Notes: generated by a model not told the origin, from the sequence alone. Shown: positions 1-8,629, numbered from the stretch's first letter. The stretch is DNA of 46,360 nt from Anaerolineaceae bacterium UBA5211 (GCA_002412595.1 DHVJ01000013.1:26371-72730); one strand, 5' to 3'. A program made the numbers and translations.

Positions 1-290
1 TCGTTTACAGTCTGAACGTTTACGCCCCTGCCCCCGGAACTGTTGCTTATACCGGCACACAGGACATCCGCGGTAATACCATTTTCATTGACCATGGACA
101 GGGTGTTTACACCGGTTATGCACATTTGAGTGAAATCCAGGTGAACGTCGGCGACCATGTAGATGCCGGACAAATTATCGCCCAAATCGGGAAAACCGGC
201 CGTGTGACTGGACCACATTTGCACTGGGATGTTTGGGTGAATGGCAACACAGTGGATCCATTCGATTGGGTGGATAATACGTATCCTTAG
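1..290 (+). CDS. M23-family metallopeptidase, C-terminal fragment (5' end outside window)
   Basis: The reading frame is open from base 3 to a TAG at 288-290 and gives the last 95 residues of a LytM/M23 endopeptidase domain. Visible family features are a beta-rich stretch with GNTIFIDHG and YAHLS, the turn VNVGDHVDAGQIIAQIGKTG, and the zinc/catalytic motif HLHWD (HxH) followed by VNGNTVDPFDW. M23 enzymes cut peptide cross-links in peptidoglycan outside the membrane. Any signal peptide or LysM/SH3 targeting region would lie upstream of the window. The protein ends eight residues after DPFDW, which is the usual end of the family, so the 3' end is complete. Family assignment is firm. The exact substrate, and whether the domain is active or a degenerate amidase activator, cannot be told without the missing first zinc ligands. 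Confidence 0.9.
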   Translation, partial: VYSLNVYAPAPGTVAYTGTQDIRGNTIFIDHGQGVYTGYAHLSEIQVNVGDHVDAGQIIAQIGKTGRVTGPHLHWDVWVNGNTVDPFDWVDNTYP

Positions 291-343
291 AGGCATCTGC
301 TACAGTATAATAACGTTTTGAAAGGAAATATTTCAGTAAGTTT

Positions 344-1921
344 ATGATTGCACCAATGAAAATTACAGAAGATTATTGGACCGCTTTTAGTGTCGAACAG
401 TCCGATATTGACTTTATCTATAACCTGTTGCTTGAGAAAGCATCTCCCATCAAATCAGAAGAATTGCTGAAAGCCTTGGTGGCCTTTCGCATCGAAGATC
501 AAGCTGCCAAGTTACTAGAAAATACGCGTTCCAAAGGCTCTTTTTACCTGCCCAAAGAAGATTACGCCCAGGGCGATAAACTGATCTTCCCTGCCCTGAA
601 TATGCAGAATGGCAGAGTCACTGCTGTACGCAGCGGTTACAACCCTGAATATGAAAATCTGAAAGTGATTGAGGTCGAGATGGAATCGGGGGGAAAACGC
701 TGTTTTGCAGCAAATATTGGCGAGCATGCGCTCAACCAGAGCATGGAAATCGATGAAAATGATCCTAACCGCAACCCGGAAGCTGTAATCAACCAGCACG
801 GCCCTTATTTGAAAGATTGTCTTTCCGAAGCATTAAAATCGCAGGAAGATTTGGTCAAAATAGCTGGAAGCTGGTTCCCGCGGTCTTTGTTGGTGGATAT
901 TGGTGTTGGTTATTTAAACTTGGCTGAAGCAGTTCTGGAAGAAGCAGATGGCGGCCCATTGTCCATCAGCGAGTTGATGAAGCAGGTTGAGCTGGAAGCC
1001 GATGACGATGACAGGCTAATGAAATTTTCCTTTGACCTGGCTCTGCAGGATGACAAGCGTTTTGATGAGGTTGGGCCTGCCGGTGAAACACTCTGGTTCC
1101 TGCATGCAGTGGAGCCGGAGGATGTCAAGCAAAGTCCTATTTATTTAAAATACACCCCTCGGGACTATCCCTGCGAGGGGCTGGATCAGTATCTGGAACT
1201 CTTTGAAGGTACGCTTTACGATGAATTTGAGACCTGGGATTCCCCCAAATCGAATAGTGAGGAAATAGCCATCAGTTTGATCTACCCCCATTGGCGCTCC
1301 GGCACATTGCCGCTTTCCAATACCCTGCGCGAATTCTTCCCCACTGCGCACGAAGCTCCGCGTGTAAACTTTAATTTTATGGATGAATTGACCGGCAAAC
1401 GCTTTGGCGCTTGGGTCGTACGGCCTTTCAACTATATCTATGGCTTGGCGGATTGGTACGAAGAAAATGAAATCATGCCCGGCAGCCTGGTAAAAGTGAA
1501 AAAAGGCAATCATCCCGGTGAAATTATCATCCATTACGATAAAAGCCGTCAAAATAAAGAATGGCTGAAAACCGTGTTGATCGGTTCGGATCAAGGCATC
1601 GTTTTTGCCATGTTGAAACATAATATCAACGCCGATTTCAATGAGCGCATGGCAGTGGCTATTCCGGACGTGGCTGCCGTGGATGCGATTTGGACCAATA
1701 AGGTTTATGAGAAAGAACCGATCACCAAAACTATCTTGCGTATCACCCGCGAACTGGCTAAGCTAAACCCGCAGGGCCAGGTGCACGCGCAGGAGTTATA
1801 CGCGGCCGTCAACGTGGTACGCCGCTGCCCGCCCAGTTTGATTCTGTACAATTTACTGCAGGAAACTTCCATTTCTCATTTGGGCGACCTTTATTTCCGT
1901 TTCGCAGATAAGGAGGCTTAG
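344..1921 (+). CDS. Conserved protein of unknown function (525 aa), possible winged-helix/beta-barrel architecture
   Basis: I do not recognise a named family. The protein is soluble and acidic, with no signal peptide or membrane segment. Residues about 15-60 (helical, with SPIKSEELLKALVAF) look like a small winged-helix domain. They are followed by a beta-rich stretch (about 68-128; YAQGDKLIFPALNMQNGRV) like a small SH3-type barrel. A second helical unit near residues 205-255 (GPLSISELMKQV) and a third near 460-520 (VHAQELYAAVNVV) repeat the theme of short helix-turn-helix-like units. The next gene starts 4 bp after its stop, so the two are surely co-transcribed and probably act together. AAAGGAAA at 321-328 serves as ribosome site with long spacing to ATG 344; ATG 356 is the alternative start. 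A TATAAT at 306-311 could be the -10 box. A nucleic-acid-binding role is a guess from the fold impression only. Confidence 0.85.
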   Translation: MIAPMKITEDYWTAFSVEQSDIDFIYNLLLEKASPIKSEELLKALVAFRIEDQAAKLLENTRSKGSFYLPKEDYAQGDKLIFPALNMQNGRVTAVRSGYNPEYENLKVIEVEMESGGKRCFAANIGEHALNQSMEIDENDPNRNPEAVINQHGPYLKDCLSEALKSQEDLVKIAGSWFPRSLLVDIGVGYLNLAEAVLEEADGGPLSISELMKQVELEADDDDRLMKFSFDLALQDDKRFDEVGPAGETLWFLHAVEPEDVKQSPIYLKYTPRDYPCEGLDQYLELFEGTLYDEFETWDSPKSNSEEIAISLIYPHWRSGTLPLSNTLREFFPTAHEAPRVNFNFMDELTGKRFGAWVVRPFNYIYGLADWYEENEIMPGSLVKVKKGNHPGEIIIHYDKSRQNKEWLKTVLIGSDQGIVFAMLKHNINADFNERMAVAIPDVAAVDAIWTNKVYEKEPITKTILRITRELAKLNPQGQVHAQELYAAVNVVRRCPPSLILYNLLQETSISHLGDLYFRFADKEA

Positions 1922-1924
1922 CTT

Positions 1925-2365
1925 ATGGTAGATAATGTCAAACGACCCAGCTTACTGCGTCCCACTGTTGAGACGCGCTTCCACATTGACTTTGAGTGGT
2001 GGAAAGAGAATGATTCCAACTGGCGTATATTCCTGCAAGGATATCTATGCGAAAATCATCAAGCAATGTTCCAGGATCAGAACGAAAATGTGCTCATTGA
2101 CGCTGTGGATCCGCAAACGGCGGAGATTCACCAGGAAGATGGTCTGTTATTTGAGTTAATGAACCACTGCGCCCGCCAGCCGGAATTTATCAATGAAAAC
2201 ATGCCCTTAATTGCCAAGGTGTTCCGCATCTTTTTAGCGAACGGCAATAAGCCGCTCAGCGCTGCTGAATTGAGCGAAATGGTCAACCGGCCGGCGCAGA
2301 CTGTGTTGGCTACTCTGACCGGCCCGCAGGTGTACAAAGGGATCCGAACTTATCAGACGGATTGA
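1925..2365 (+). CDS. Conserved protein of unknown function (146 aa), C-terminal winged-helix-like
   Basis: Start ATG 1925 has a strong ribosome site, AAGGAGG at 1910-1916, inside the end of the preceding gene. Translation is therefore coupled to the 525-aa protein. The N-terminal half contains the aromatic stretch FHIDFEWWKENDSNW and acidic loops. The C-terminal 50 residues (KPLSAAELSEMVNRPAQTVLATL) have the spacing of a winged-helix DNA-binding unit: helix, turn, recognition helix with an RPAQTV segment, then a short wing. There is no cysteine cluster, signal peptide or membrane segment. I do not recognise a family name. The -35 box of the downstream tRNA gene overlaps its stop codon, so the gene ends exactly where the tRNA promoter begins. 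It may be a partner or regulator for the larger upstream protein; this is inference. Confidence 0.85.
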   Translation: MVDNVKRPSLLRPTVETRFHIDFEWWKENDSNWRIFLQGYLCENHQAMFQDQNENVLIDAVDPQTAEIHQEDGLLFELMNHCARQPEFINENMPLIAKVFRIFLANGNKPLSAAELSEMVNRPAQTVLATLTGPQVYKGIRTYQTD

Positions 2366-2391
2366 CCGATAAAGCTTTCCCCAGATATAAT
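2362..2391 (+). promoter_or_regulatory. Sigma70-type promoter of tRNA-Arg
   Basis: TTGACC (2362-2367) and TATAAT (2386-2391) are separated by 18 bp and sit 17 bp before the mature tRNA 5' end. The -35 box overlaps the stop codon (2363-2365) of the preceding gene. This is one of the two best consensus promoters in the window, and it lets the tRNA be transcribed independently of the upstream pair. Confidence 0.8.
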
Positions 2392-2407
2392 ACAATCGTT
2401 TTCTCAC

Positions 2408-2481
2408 GCCCTCGTAGCGCAATTGGACAGAGCACTGGACTTCTAATCCAACGGTTGTGGGTTCGAATCCCACCGAGGGCG
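2408..2481 (+). tRNA. tRNA-Arg, anticodon TCT
   Basis: A complete cloverleaf can be drawn. The acceptor stem is GCCCTCG/CGAGGGC with discriminator G at 2481. The anticodon loop CTTCTAA places TCT at 2442-2444, and the T arm is GTGGG-TTCGAAT-CCCAC. It reads AGA and AGG codons. CCA is not encoded. Two positions are imperfect: the D stem GCGC/GAGC has a G12-A23 mismatch, and the base of the anticodon stem has a C27-A43 mismatch. With the strong promoter just upstream I still consider it a functional gene. A minus-strand open frame across it is an artefact of the tRNA sequence. Confidence 0.93.
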
Positions 2482-2565
2482 CTGATTATTTAATCCCTCT
2501 AATTTACTATTTTCAAAAATGTCTTTAATGCCCTATCCCTTTGATTAGTTTTTTTCTTCAACAAT

Positions 2566-2597
2566 GCAACTTTCCGCAAGATAAAACGCGGAGTTGC
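2566..2597 (+). terminator. Hairpin downstream of tRNA-Arg, possible terminator
   Basis: The arms GCAACT(TT)CCGC and GCGGAGTTGC pair over 10 bp with a 2-nt bulge and a loop of about 10 nt. No clear U-run follows, so termination is uncertain; it could also be an RNA-processing or protein-binding structure. The rest of 2482-2720 is A+T-rich and holds no gene that I can support. Confidence 0.4.
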
Positions 2598-2600
2598 TAT

Positions 2601-2615
2601 ATTATTAGTAATAAT
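2601..2615. promoter_or_regulatory. A+T-rich palindrome upstream of thiol peroxidase gene, possible operator
   Basis: ATTATTA-G-TAATAAT is a perfect 7-bp inverted repeat with a 1-bp centre. It lies 105 bp before the tpx start and right after the hairpin at 2566-2597. Its half-sites resemble those of the larger palindrome upstream of gntR (32398-32422). In such A+T-rich DNA chance is a real alternative. Confidence 0.25.
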
Positions 2616-2720
2616 CTTTTTGGAGATATTTTTACTTTTTTATAAAATACTTACACACAATTCCAGCTTCTCCTAATAAGATTAATTACAATAATTATGG
2701 ATGATTAACAAAGGTGAATA

Positions 2721-3239
2721 ATGATCGAACGCAAAGGTATCATTCAGTTTAAAAATCGGGATGTGTCTATTGTCGGTTTGGATTTAGAGCCGGGTATTGA
2801 TGCCCAGGATTTCCGCGTGATCGACCAGAACTGGGAGGAAATCAGGGCGCTGAAGGAAACCAAAGGGAAACTGCGCATTATCGCTTCCGTGCCTTCACTG
2901 GATACTTCCGTGTGTGACCGGGAGATCCGCCGGTTCAATGAAGAAGCGGCCCAATTGAGCCAGGATATTGCTATCCTGGTAATCAGCACCGACCTGCCTT
3001 TTGCGCAAGCGCGCTGGTGCGGTGCGGCCGGCGTAGATCAGGTCAGAGTTCTCTCTGATCATAAATATACCGAGTTCGGTATGAAATATTCTTGTTTGCT
3101 CAGCGAGCCGCGCATTCTGCGCCGGGCAGTGTTTATCGTTAACCAGCACAATGTCCTGCAGTATGCTGACTATATGGCAGCCTTGAGTCAAGAACCGAAT
3201 TATGAAGAAGTGCTGCGTACAGCCAAAGATCTATTGTAG
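2721..3239 (+). CDS. tpx: Thiol peroxidase (atypical 2-Cys peroxiredoxin, Tpx)
   Basis: Tpx reduces hydrogen and alkyl peroxides in the cytoplasm using a peroxidatic and a resolving cysteine, recycled by thioredoxin. The 172-aa length fits the family. The motif VPSLDTSVCD puts the peroxidatic Cys at 65, with Thr62 in the expected TxxC position. RWCGAAGVDQV gives the resolving Cys at 100, which matches the Tpx spacing (Cys61/Cys95 in E. coli). The N-terminal segment (ERKGIIQFKNRDVSIVG) is a shortened version of the usual Tpx beta-hairpin. The start has AAAGGTGA upstream. It is followed after 24 bp by hsp20 and then lon, which makes an oxidative/protein-damage stress operon. For an anaerobe this fits defence against transient oxygen. 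Assignment is firm. Confidence 0.95.
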   Translation: MIERKGIIQFKNRDVSIVGLDLEPGIDAQDFRVIDQNWEEIRALKETKGKLRIIASVPSLDTSVCDREIRRFNEEAAQLSQDIAILVISTDLPFAQARWCGAAGVDQVRVLSDHKYTEFGMKYSCLLSEPRILRRAVFIVNQHNVLQYADYMAALSQEPNYEEVLRTAKDLL

Positions 3240-3263
3240 AAATAGAGAAATTTTGAGAAAACT

Positions 3264-3662
3264 ATGAATGATTTTGAAGATCGAGAACAATCGCGGGGAA
3301 CCATCAAAGTAACCGCCCATATTGTCAACTTGAAATTGCGTTATACGCCGCATGCCTGGCATCCAGCTACTGATTTATTTGAAACACCGGGTGAATACAT
3401 CATTAAAGTTGAGATTGCCGGCTTGAATGAACAGGATATTGCCGTCTGTATTGAAGGCAATACCGTGATGGTCAGTGGTGAACGGCCATTAGTCAACCCG
3501 GATGGTGCTTTTCACCGATTGGAAATTCCTTACGGTGAATTTAACACGATGGTGGATATTCCCCATGATATCGACCATGAAAAGACCCAGGCAACTTATC
3601 AGAACGGTTTTCTGGTGGTCAGACTGCCCAAGCTGCAACCGGTCAACGTAAAAGTCAAATAA
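3264..3662 (+). CDS. Hsp20/alpha-crystallin small heat-shock protein
   Basis: This is a cytoplasmic holdase chaperone that binds unfolding proteins for later refolding or proteolysis. The 132-aa protein has a short N-terminal arm (about 40 aa) and an alpha-crystallin domain from about 45 to 125. The domain includes EYIIKVEIAGLNEQDIAVCIE, the VSGER turn and the late-domain motif YQNGFLVVRLPK, equivalent to the family's NGVLxVxxPK. A C-terminal IxI-type tail is not obvious (the protein ends LQPVNVKVK), so the oligomer interface may differ from well-studied members. It sits between tpx (24 bp) and lon (21 bp), so substrate holding and degradation are encoded together. Confidence 0.93.
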   Translation: MNDFEDREQSRGTIKVTAHIVNLKLRYTPHAWHPATDLFETPGEYIIKVEIAGLNEQDIAVCIEGNTVMVSGERPLVNPDGAFHRLEIPYGEFNTMVDIPHDIDHEKTQATYQNGFLVVRLPKLQPVNVKVK

Positions 3663-3683
3663 TTACAGAGGAAAAGCGAATTT

Positions 3684-6221
3684 ATGCCTGCTGAAAAATG
3701 GAACATTGATATCAGTGAAATTGTGGAATGGATGATCAACGGAGAACAGGAATTCAACGATATGCTCATGAATTTTGATTTAGAGGAAAATCCTGACGGA
3801 ATGTCAGATAACCAAATTGACAATCCTGGCAGTGAGGGCCAGGAGAACGCGGAATTTCCATCTGTTCTGCCGATTTTGCCGCTGCGTGGTTTGGTAGTCT
3901 ATCCGCAAACTGCTGTACCGCTTACGATCGGACAATCTCGCTCCATCAAGCTGGTGGATGACGCATTGTCCAACAATCGCTGGGTAGGCCTGGTGACCTC
4001 CCGCAACACGGATAGAGAGAATCCAGAGCCGGAGGATTTATATGAATACGGAACAGCTGCCATCATACATCGTTTGTTTCGTGCACCCGATGGCACCATC
4101 CGGCTTCTGGTCCAAGGTACAGGCCGCTTCAAGATAAAGAAATACATTCAGGGAAAGCCTTACATCCAGGCTGAAGTGGAACCAGCACCGGAAAAAGTTG
4201 AGAAGGGGTTGAAAATTGAGGCACTCTCCCGCAATGTGCGCGACCAGTTTGTGGCTATCGCCGAAATGATCACTTCCATCCCGCGTGAACTGGTAGCCAC
4301 CATCAACAGCCTGCAGGACCCGCTCCAAACAGCTTACAACATTGCTAACCTTCAGCGTATGGACTTATCGCAAGCCGAGTTGATCCTAGAAATGAACTCC
4401 ACCGCAGATAAACTGCGCTTTTTGGTCGGCATTTTGACCAAAGAAGGGGAAGTTCTTGACCTGGGACAAAAAATCCAGAATGAAGCCCGCGAGGAAATCG
4501 ATAAGGTCCAGCGTGAATACTTCCTGCGCGAGCAATTGAAAGCGATCCGCAAGGAATTAGGAGAAGAAGACGCGCAATCCGCCGAGGTTGAGGAATTCCG
4601 TCAGAAGATCCAGGAAGCCAAAATGCCGCCGGAAGCCGCCAAGCAAGCCCAATTGGAACTGGAGCGCTTGGAACGCTTGCCAGCTGCAGCGGCTGAATAC
4701 GGCGTGATCCGCACCTATCTGGATTGGCTGGTCTCCCTGCCCTGGTCAACCGGCACAGAGGAAATGTTGGATATCGCCAATGCCCGTAAGATTTTGGATC
4801 ATGACCATTATGGTTTGGATGATGTCAAAGCGCGCATTATTGAATACCTGGCTGTCCGCAAGCTCAAGCTGGAACGTAAGGACCTCTTTGAAAAAAATAA
4901 ATCGGATGACGACATCCGTAAAGAACGTGAAGGCGTCATCCTGTGCTTTGTGGGGCCTCCCGGCGTAGGGAAGACTTCGCTGGGCCAGTCCATTGCCAAA
5001 GCATTGAATCGCAAATTTATCCGCACCTCATTGGGAGGCATTCGTGACGAAGCTGAAATCCGCGGCCATCGCCGAACGTATATAGGCGCTATGCCCGGAC
5101 GCATCCTTCAATCTCTGCGGCGGGTAGAATCGCATAACCCAGTCTTTATGCTAGATGAAATTGATAAACTGACCTTCGATTATCATGGCGATCCGGCTTC
5201 AGCGCTGTTGGAAGTTTTGGACCCTGAACAGAACTCGGAATTCCGTGACAATTATTTGGAAGTGGCCTTTGACCTGTCGCAGGTCATGTTTATCACTACA
5301 GCCAACCAACTGGATACTATTCCGGCGCCATTGTTGGACCGCATGGAAGTGATCCAAATATCCGGTTACACCGAAAGAGAAAAAGTAGAAATCGCAAAGG
5401 GCTATCTGATTGCGCGTCAACTACGCGAAACTGGTCTATTGGAAAATGAACTCAAATTCAAAGATGACGCTCTCCTAGAAATCATTCGCTCTTACACACG
5501 TGAATCCGGTGTTCGAAATCTGGAACGTGAAATCGGTGCTGTCAGTCGAAAAGTGGTTACGCTGCGCGAAAAAGACCATAAACGCATTCGCATGATTTCC
5601 AAAGCGCACGTGAAAGAAATGCTGGGGAAACCCAAATTCAAGCCTAGTGAAGAAATACTAAAACGCACATCTGTTCCGGGTGTTTCTACCGGTCTGGCCT
5701 GGACACCAGTAGGCGGCGAAATCCTGTTTATTGAGGCCACCAGTATGCCGGGGAATGACAAATTCATTATCACCGGTTCTTTAGGTGAAGTGATGAAAGA
5801 ATCGGCGACGGCCGCTTTTTCTTACCTGCGCTCGCATATGAGCGAATTTGGCATCGATCCCAAAGTGATTGAACACCGCGATATTCATATTCATGTGCCT
5901 GCCGGCGCACAACCCAAGGACGGCCCTTCAGCCGGCATCACCATCACGACTGCTTTAGCTTCACTTTTCCTGGGAAAACCGCTGGATTCCAGAATCGGTA
6001 TGACCGGCGAGATCACCTTGCGCGGCCAGGTGCTACCTGTCGGTGGTATCAAAGAGAAAATGTTGGCTGCTCACCGTGCCGGTTTAAAGAAAATATTCCT
6101 GCCCAAAGAAAATGAGGCGGATTTAGATGAACTTCCTGATGAAGTAAAAAAGGATGTGGAATTTATCCCCGTGGATTCAGCTTCGGAAGTCATCCGCCAA
6201 ACGCTGTTGTCCGGTAAATAG
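3684..6221 (+). CDS. lon: ATP-dependent Lon protease (first of two)
   Basis: Lon is a cytoplasmic ring-shaped AAA+ serine protease that removes damaged and regulatory proteins. The 845-aa protein has the LonN substrate domain (about 59-260, starting VLPILPLRGLVVYPQ), a helical linker, AAA+ with Walker A GPPGVGKT at 424-431 and Walker B FMLDEIDK, and a C-terminal protease domain. The catalytic dyad is Ser749 (KDGPSAG) and Lys792 (GGIKEK), 43 residues apart as in E. coli. About 58 acidic residues precede the LonN domain, longer than usual. ATG 3684 has AGAGGA upstream, while ATG 3801 (MSDNQ) would remove 39 of these residues with a weaker ribosome site. It is the third gene of the tpx-hsp20-lon operon and ends at a strong terminator. 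A paralogue lies at 14572-16998. Confidence 0.96.
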   Translation: MPAEKWNIDISEIVEWMINGEQEFNDMLMNFDLEENPDGMSDNQIDNPGSEGQENAEFPSVLPILPLRGLVVYPQTAVPLTIGQSRSIKLVDDALSNNRWVGLVTSRNTDRENPEPEDLYEYGTAAIIHRLFRAPDGTIRLLVQGTGRFKIKKYIQGKPYIQAEVEPAPEKVEKGLKIEALSRNVRDQFVAIAEMITSIPRELVATINSLQDPLQTAYNIANLQRMDLSQAELILEMNSTADKLRFLVGILTKEGEVLDLGQKIQNEAREEIDKVQREYFLREQLKAIRKELGEEDAQSAEVEEFRQKIQEAKMPPEAAKQAQLELERLERLPAAAAEYGVIRTYLDWLVSLPWSTGTEEMLDIANARKILDHDHYGLDDVKARIIEYLAVRKLKLERKDLFEKNKSDDDIRKEREGVILCFVGPPGVGKTSLGQSIAKALNRKFIRTSLGGIRDEAEIRGHRRTYIGAMPGRILQSLRRVESHNPVFMLDEIDKLTFDYHGDPASALLEVLDPEQNSEFRDNYLEVAFDLSQVMFITTANQLDTIPAPLLDRMEVIQISGYTEREKVEIAKGYLIARQLRETGLLENELKFKDDALLEIIRSYTRESGVRNLEREIGAVSRKVVTLREKDHKRIRMISKAHVKEMLGKPKFKPSEEILKRTSVPGVSTGLAWTPVGGEILFIEATSMPGNDKFIITGSLGEVMKESATAAFSYLRSHMSEFGIDPKVIEHRDIHIHVPAGAQPKDGPSAGITITTALASLFLGKPLDSRIGMTGEITLRGQVLPVGGIKEKMLAAHRAGLKKIFLPKENEADLDELPDEVKKDVEFIPVDSASEVIRQTLLSGK

Positions 6222-6249
6222 AAACGCCATTTTTTGTCTAGATATCGAA

Positions 6250-6284
6250 AAAAATCATCCGCTTTAGGTATGCGGATGATTTTT
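6250..6284 (+). terminator. Intrinsic terminator after lon (bidirectional)
   Basis: AAAAATCATCCGC and GCGGATGATTTTT form a 13-bp perfect stem around a 9-nt loop. A T-run follows on the plus strand and, by symmetry, on the minus strand. It ends the tpx-hsp20-lon operon and can also stop the minus-strand gene at 6361-6833. Confidence 0.9.
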
Positions 6285-6360
6285 ACTTTAAGAGAGATTA
6301 ATTTTGGAATCTGCTTTAAAGCTGTTCTCATCCGATTACATTATTAGCGTTCATGCTTCT

Positions 6361-6833
6361 TTAAGGCTGAATTCCCGCCAAGTAATCCTGCACAGACCAT
6401 CCCAATTTACCAGCGTCCTGCACAGATTGGACTTTCCACCAAATCAGGCTATCCTGGATCACTGGCCCATCCACAATCATTAAAGTTTCTCCTTCATTCG
6501 CCAAGAATAAGACATCGCCGTCTGTTCCGGGTTCAGCTCGCATGCGCAGCCCATCCTGACCGGTTCCATTGACTTGTACAGTCATACCCAGCGAGAGACC
6601 ACCCCCGGCAGCAACTGGATTGTCGCTGTCGGAACCTCATTTTCCTGCTCGGTCTGCTGCATACCGCTTAAATCCGCAGGGGTAATAACCACACGGGCTT
6701 TTAGGCCGGAAACACCGGAAAAATGAGGAAAGACTCCTACCTGTAAGAAATAGGTCAAGAGGCATAGCAGCAATGCCAGCAGGAGGCTAAACAGAAGCAC
6801 TTTTCGAGTAAAAACACCTTTTATTTTGTTCAT
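6361..6833 (-). pseudogene. Membrane-anchored bacterial SH3-domain protein, frameshifted
   Basis: Two minus-strand frames overlap at an ATGA (6582-6585). The upstream part starts at ATG 6833 (MNKIKGVFTRKV), has one membrane helix (VLLFSLLLALLLCLLTYFLQV) and a Thr/Pro/Glu-rich linker, and ends out of frame as QLLPGVVSRWV. The downstream part is a bacterial SH3 domain (MTVQVNGTGQDGLRMRAEPG...WWKVQ...GWSVQDYL). Its frame runs upstream of its ATG as AAGGGLSLG, the usual lead-in to such domains. Adding one G to the GGGGG run at about 6604-6608 (minus strand) joins both into one reading frame, LLPGGGLSLGMTVQV. So a single anchor-plus-SH3 protein, probably binding the cell wall outside the membrane, has been broken by a one-base loss. 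A sequencing error, phase variation at the G-run, or true decay are all possible. Confidence 0.7.
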
Positions 6834-6874
6834 ATTTTTTATAATCGAATTATATAAGAGTAACCCTCGAATGT

Positions 6875-6880
6875 TATAAT
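6875..6880 (+). promoter_or_regulatory. -10 box of kinase gene, implying a leaderless transcript
   Basis: TATAAT at 6875-6880 ends only 7 bp before the ATG at 6888, so transcription would begin at or next to the start codon. No ribosome site is present. No good -35 box is visible (6852-6857 reads ATATAA). Confidence 0.5.
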
Positions 6881-6887
6881 TTTTTAT

Positions 6888-7949
6888 ATGGATGATTTGA
6901 CGTCTTCTTTCCCAATTATAAATAATCGCTACCAAATTCACAGCACGATTGCTTCAGGCGGCATGGCAGTGATCTACCTGGCGCAGGACCTCTTGCTCGA
7001 AAGAAGAGTGGCTTTAAAAATTCTGCGTCGAGATTTTTCGGATAATCAGGATTTTCAAAATCGTTTTCGTGCAGAAGCACGGGCCAGCGCGCGCCTTTCC
7101 CACCCCAACATTGTGACCACTTATGACTTTGGTTATGATGCCGACCGGTTATATATCGTATTTGAACTGGTGCAGGGAAAAGACCTGAAACAGATTTTAA
7201 CGGATAGTCCCCTGCTGCCGGCAGCACAAGCGCTGGATTATCTGCACCAGGCGGGCAAAGGGCTAGGTTATGCGCATGATAACGGAATTGTGCACTGCGA
7301 TGTCAAACCACAGAATATGCTTGTTTCAGATGCCAATATCCTGAAAGTCACCGATTTTGGCATCGCACGGGCCATGGACAGCATCTCGCGGGATGAACGC
7401 TACGACGTGGTGTGGGGTTCGCCGTACTACCTGTCACCCGAACAGGCGCGCGGCTTGCCGCCTTCGCCTTCTACGGATGTGTACTCGCTGGGTGTAATTG
7501 CCTACCAAATGCTGACCGGGAAGCTGCCGTTTGACGCCGAGGATTCCATCGAATTAGCCCGTAAACACCGCGAGGATGTCCCACAGGCGCCCAAACAGGT
7601 CAATCCGGTGATATCCGATGAATTGAACGCATTCATCCTCAAAGCGATGCAGAAAAAGCCAGAGGATCGTTTTGCAGACGGGAATCATTTTGTAAAAGCG
7701 CTGGATGCAATCGAAAGTCCCATCATACCGGAAGTAGAACCGGAAAAGTCGCAGAACAGGCCTATTAAAGCAGAAAAAGAAGTGAAAAACAAGCCTGCTA
7801 AAGCCAAAGTTGGTCAGCCGCTGGTAGAAGAAAGTACTCCGCGCGACCGTTATAATTGGCGCACGATTTTATTAAGCTTACTCGCCCTGATCCTGGCCGG
7901 TGGATTAATTCCATTCTGGATATATGTATTATTCACATTAAATAAATAA
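6888..7949 (+). CDS. Membrane-anchored Hanks-type Ser/Thr protein kinase
   Basis: The kinase domain occupies about 15-275. It has the Gly-rich loop IASGGMAV (21-28), ATP-binding Lys44 in VALKIL, catalytic loop HCDVKPQN with Asp138 and Lys140, DFG at 156-158, and GSPYYLSPEQARG as the activation/APE segment. The catalytic loop reads HCD rather than HRD, so this is a non-RD kinase whose activation may not need activation-loop phosphorylation. A Lys/Glu-rich linker leads to one C-terminal membrane helix (about 325-349). Almost nothing lies outside the membrane (FTLNK), so there are no PASTA sensor domains. Its position before rpe, rpmB, asp23, fakA and recG matches that of PrkC in Firmicutes. The broken SH3 gene is divergent from it and might have supplied the missing sensor. 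Substrates are unknown. Confidence 0.93.
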   Translation: MDDLTSSFPIINNRYQIHSTIASGGMAVIYLAQDLLLERRVALKILRRDFSDNQDFQNRFRAEARASARLSHPNIVTTYDFGYDADRLYIVFELVQGKDLKQILTDSPLLPAAQALDYLHQAGKGLGYAHDNGIVHCDVKPQNMLVSDANILKVTDFGIARAMDSISRDERYDVVWGSPYYLSPEQARGLPPSPSTDVYSLGVIAYQMLTGKLPFDAEDSIELARKHREDVPQAPKQVNPVISDELNAFILKAMQKKPEDRFADGNHFVKALDAIESPIIPEVEPEKSQNRPIKAEKEVKNKPAKAKVGQPLVEESTPRDRYNWRTILLSLLALILAGGLIPFWIYVLFTLNK

Positions 7950-7972
7950 GCAAATTAACGGAAATTACAACC

Positions 7973-8623
7973 ATGAAAAAAATGATATCAGCTTCGATAC
8001 TCAACGCCGATTTTTCGTGCCTGGAATCGCAAATCCAGGCCGCAGAAAAAGCCGGCGTGGATTGGATCCATCTGGACATCATGGACGGTCACTTTGTCCC
8101 AAACATCTCCTTTGGGCCGCAAATTGCCGCCATGGTGCGCAAAATGACTCGCTTGCCGATTGACACGCATTTGATGATCAGTAATCCGGATCAATTCATT
8201 GATGCCTTTGCAGAGGCTGGTGCCGATTATATCAGCGTGCATGTGGAAAACAACCCCCATATCCACCGTACTATCCAAAACATCCTCAAAAACGGAAAAA
8301 ATGCCGGTGTGGTGCTCAATCCGGGCACGCCTGTTCAGGCAATTTATCCGCTTCTGCATATGGTGAAATATGTGCTGATTATGTCCGTCAACCCCGGGTT
8401 TGGCGGTCAAAAGTTCCTGCCAGAGGCATTGGATAAAATCTCTGAACTATCTGCAAAGATTAAATCAGAGAAATTGGACATAATGATTGAAGTGGATGGG
8501 GGTATCAACGCCGAGACGCTTCCATTGGCAGCCAAAGCGGGTGCGGATATCTTTGTCGTGGGTTCATATATCTTCAATAATCCGCAGGGTATCCTACATG
8601 CGGTGCAGACATTGAAAGCCTAA
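7973..8623 (+). CDS. rpe: Ribulose-phosphate 3-epimerase
   Basis: This enzyme interconverts D-ribulose 5-phosphate and D-xylulose 5-phosphate in the pentose phosphate pathway, in the cytoplasm. The 216-aa TIM barrel shows the family signatures. These are ISASILNADF at the N-terminus, the metal-binding HLDIMDGHFVPNISFGP, DTHLMI, the phosphate-binding loop MSVNPGFGGQKF and EVDGGI, and a final ADIFVVGSYIF. All catalytic elements are present: the Asp in DIMDG, the Asp in EVDGG, and the metal-ligand His residues. It starts 23 bp after the kinase gene on the same strand and is probably co-transcribed with it. The kinase-rpe neighbour pair is also found in Firmicutes. Confidence 0.97.
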   Translation: MKKMISASILNADFSCLESQIQAAEKAGVDWIHLDIMDGHFVPNISFGPQIAAMVRKMTRLPIDTHLMISNPDQFIDAFAEAGADYISVHVENNPHIHRTIQNILKNGKNAGVVLNPGTPVQAIYPLLHMVKYVLIMSVNPGFGGQKFLPEALDKISELSAKIKSEKLDIMIEVDGGINAETLPLAAKAGADIFVVGSYIFNNPQGILHAVQTLKA

Positions 8624-8629
8624 TAACGA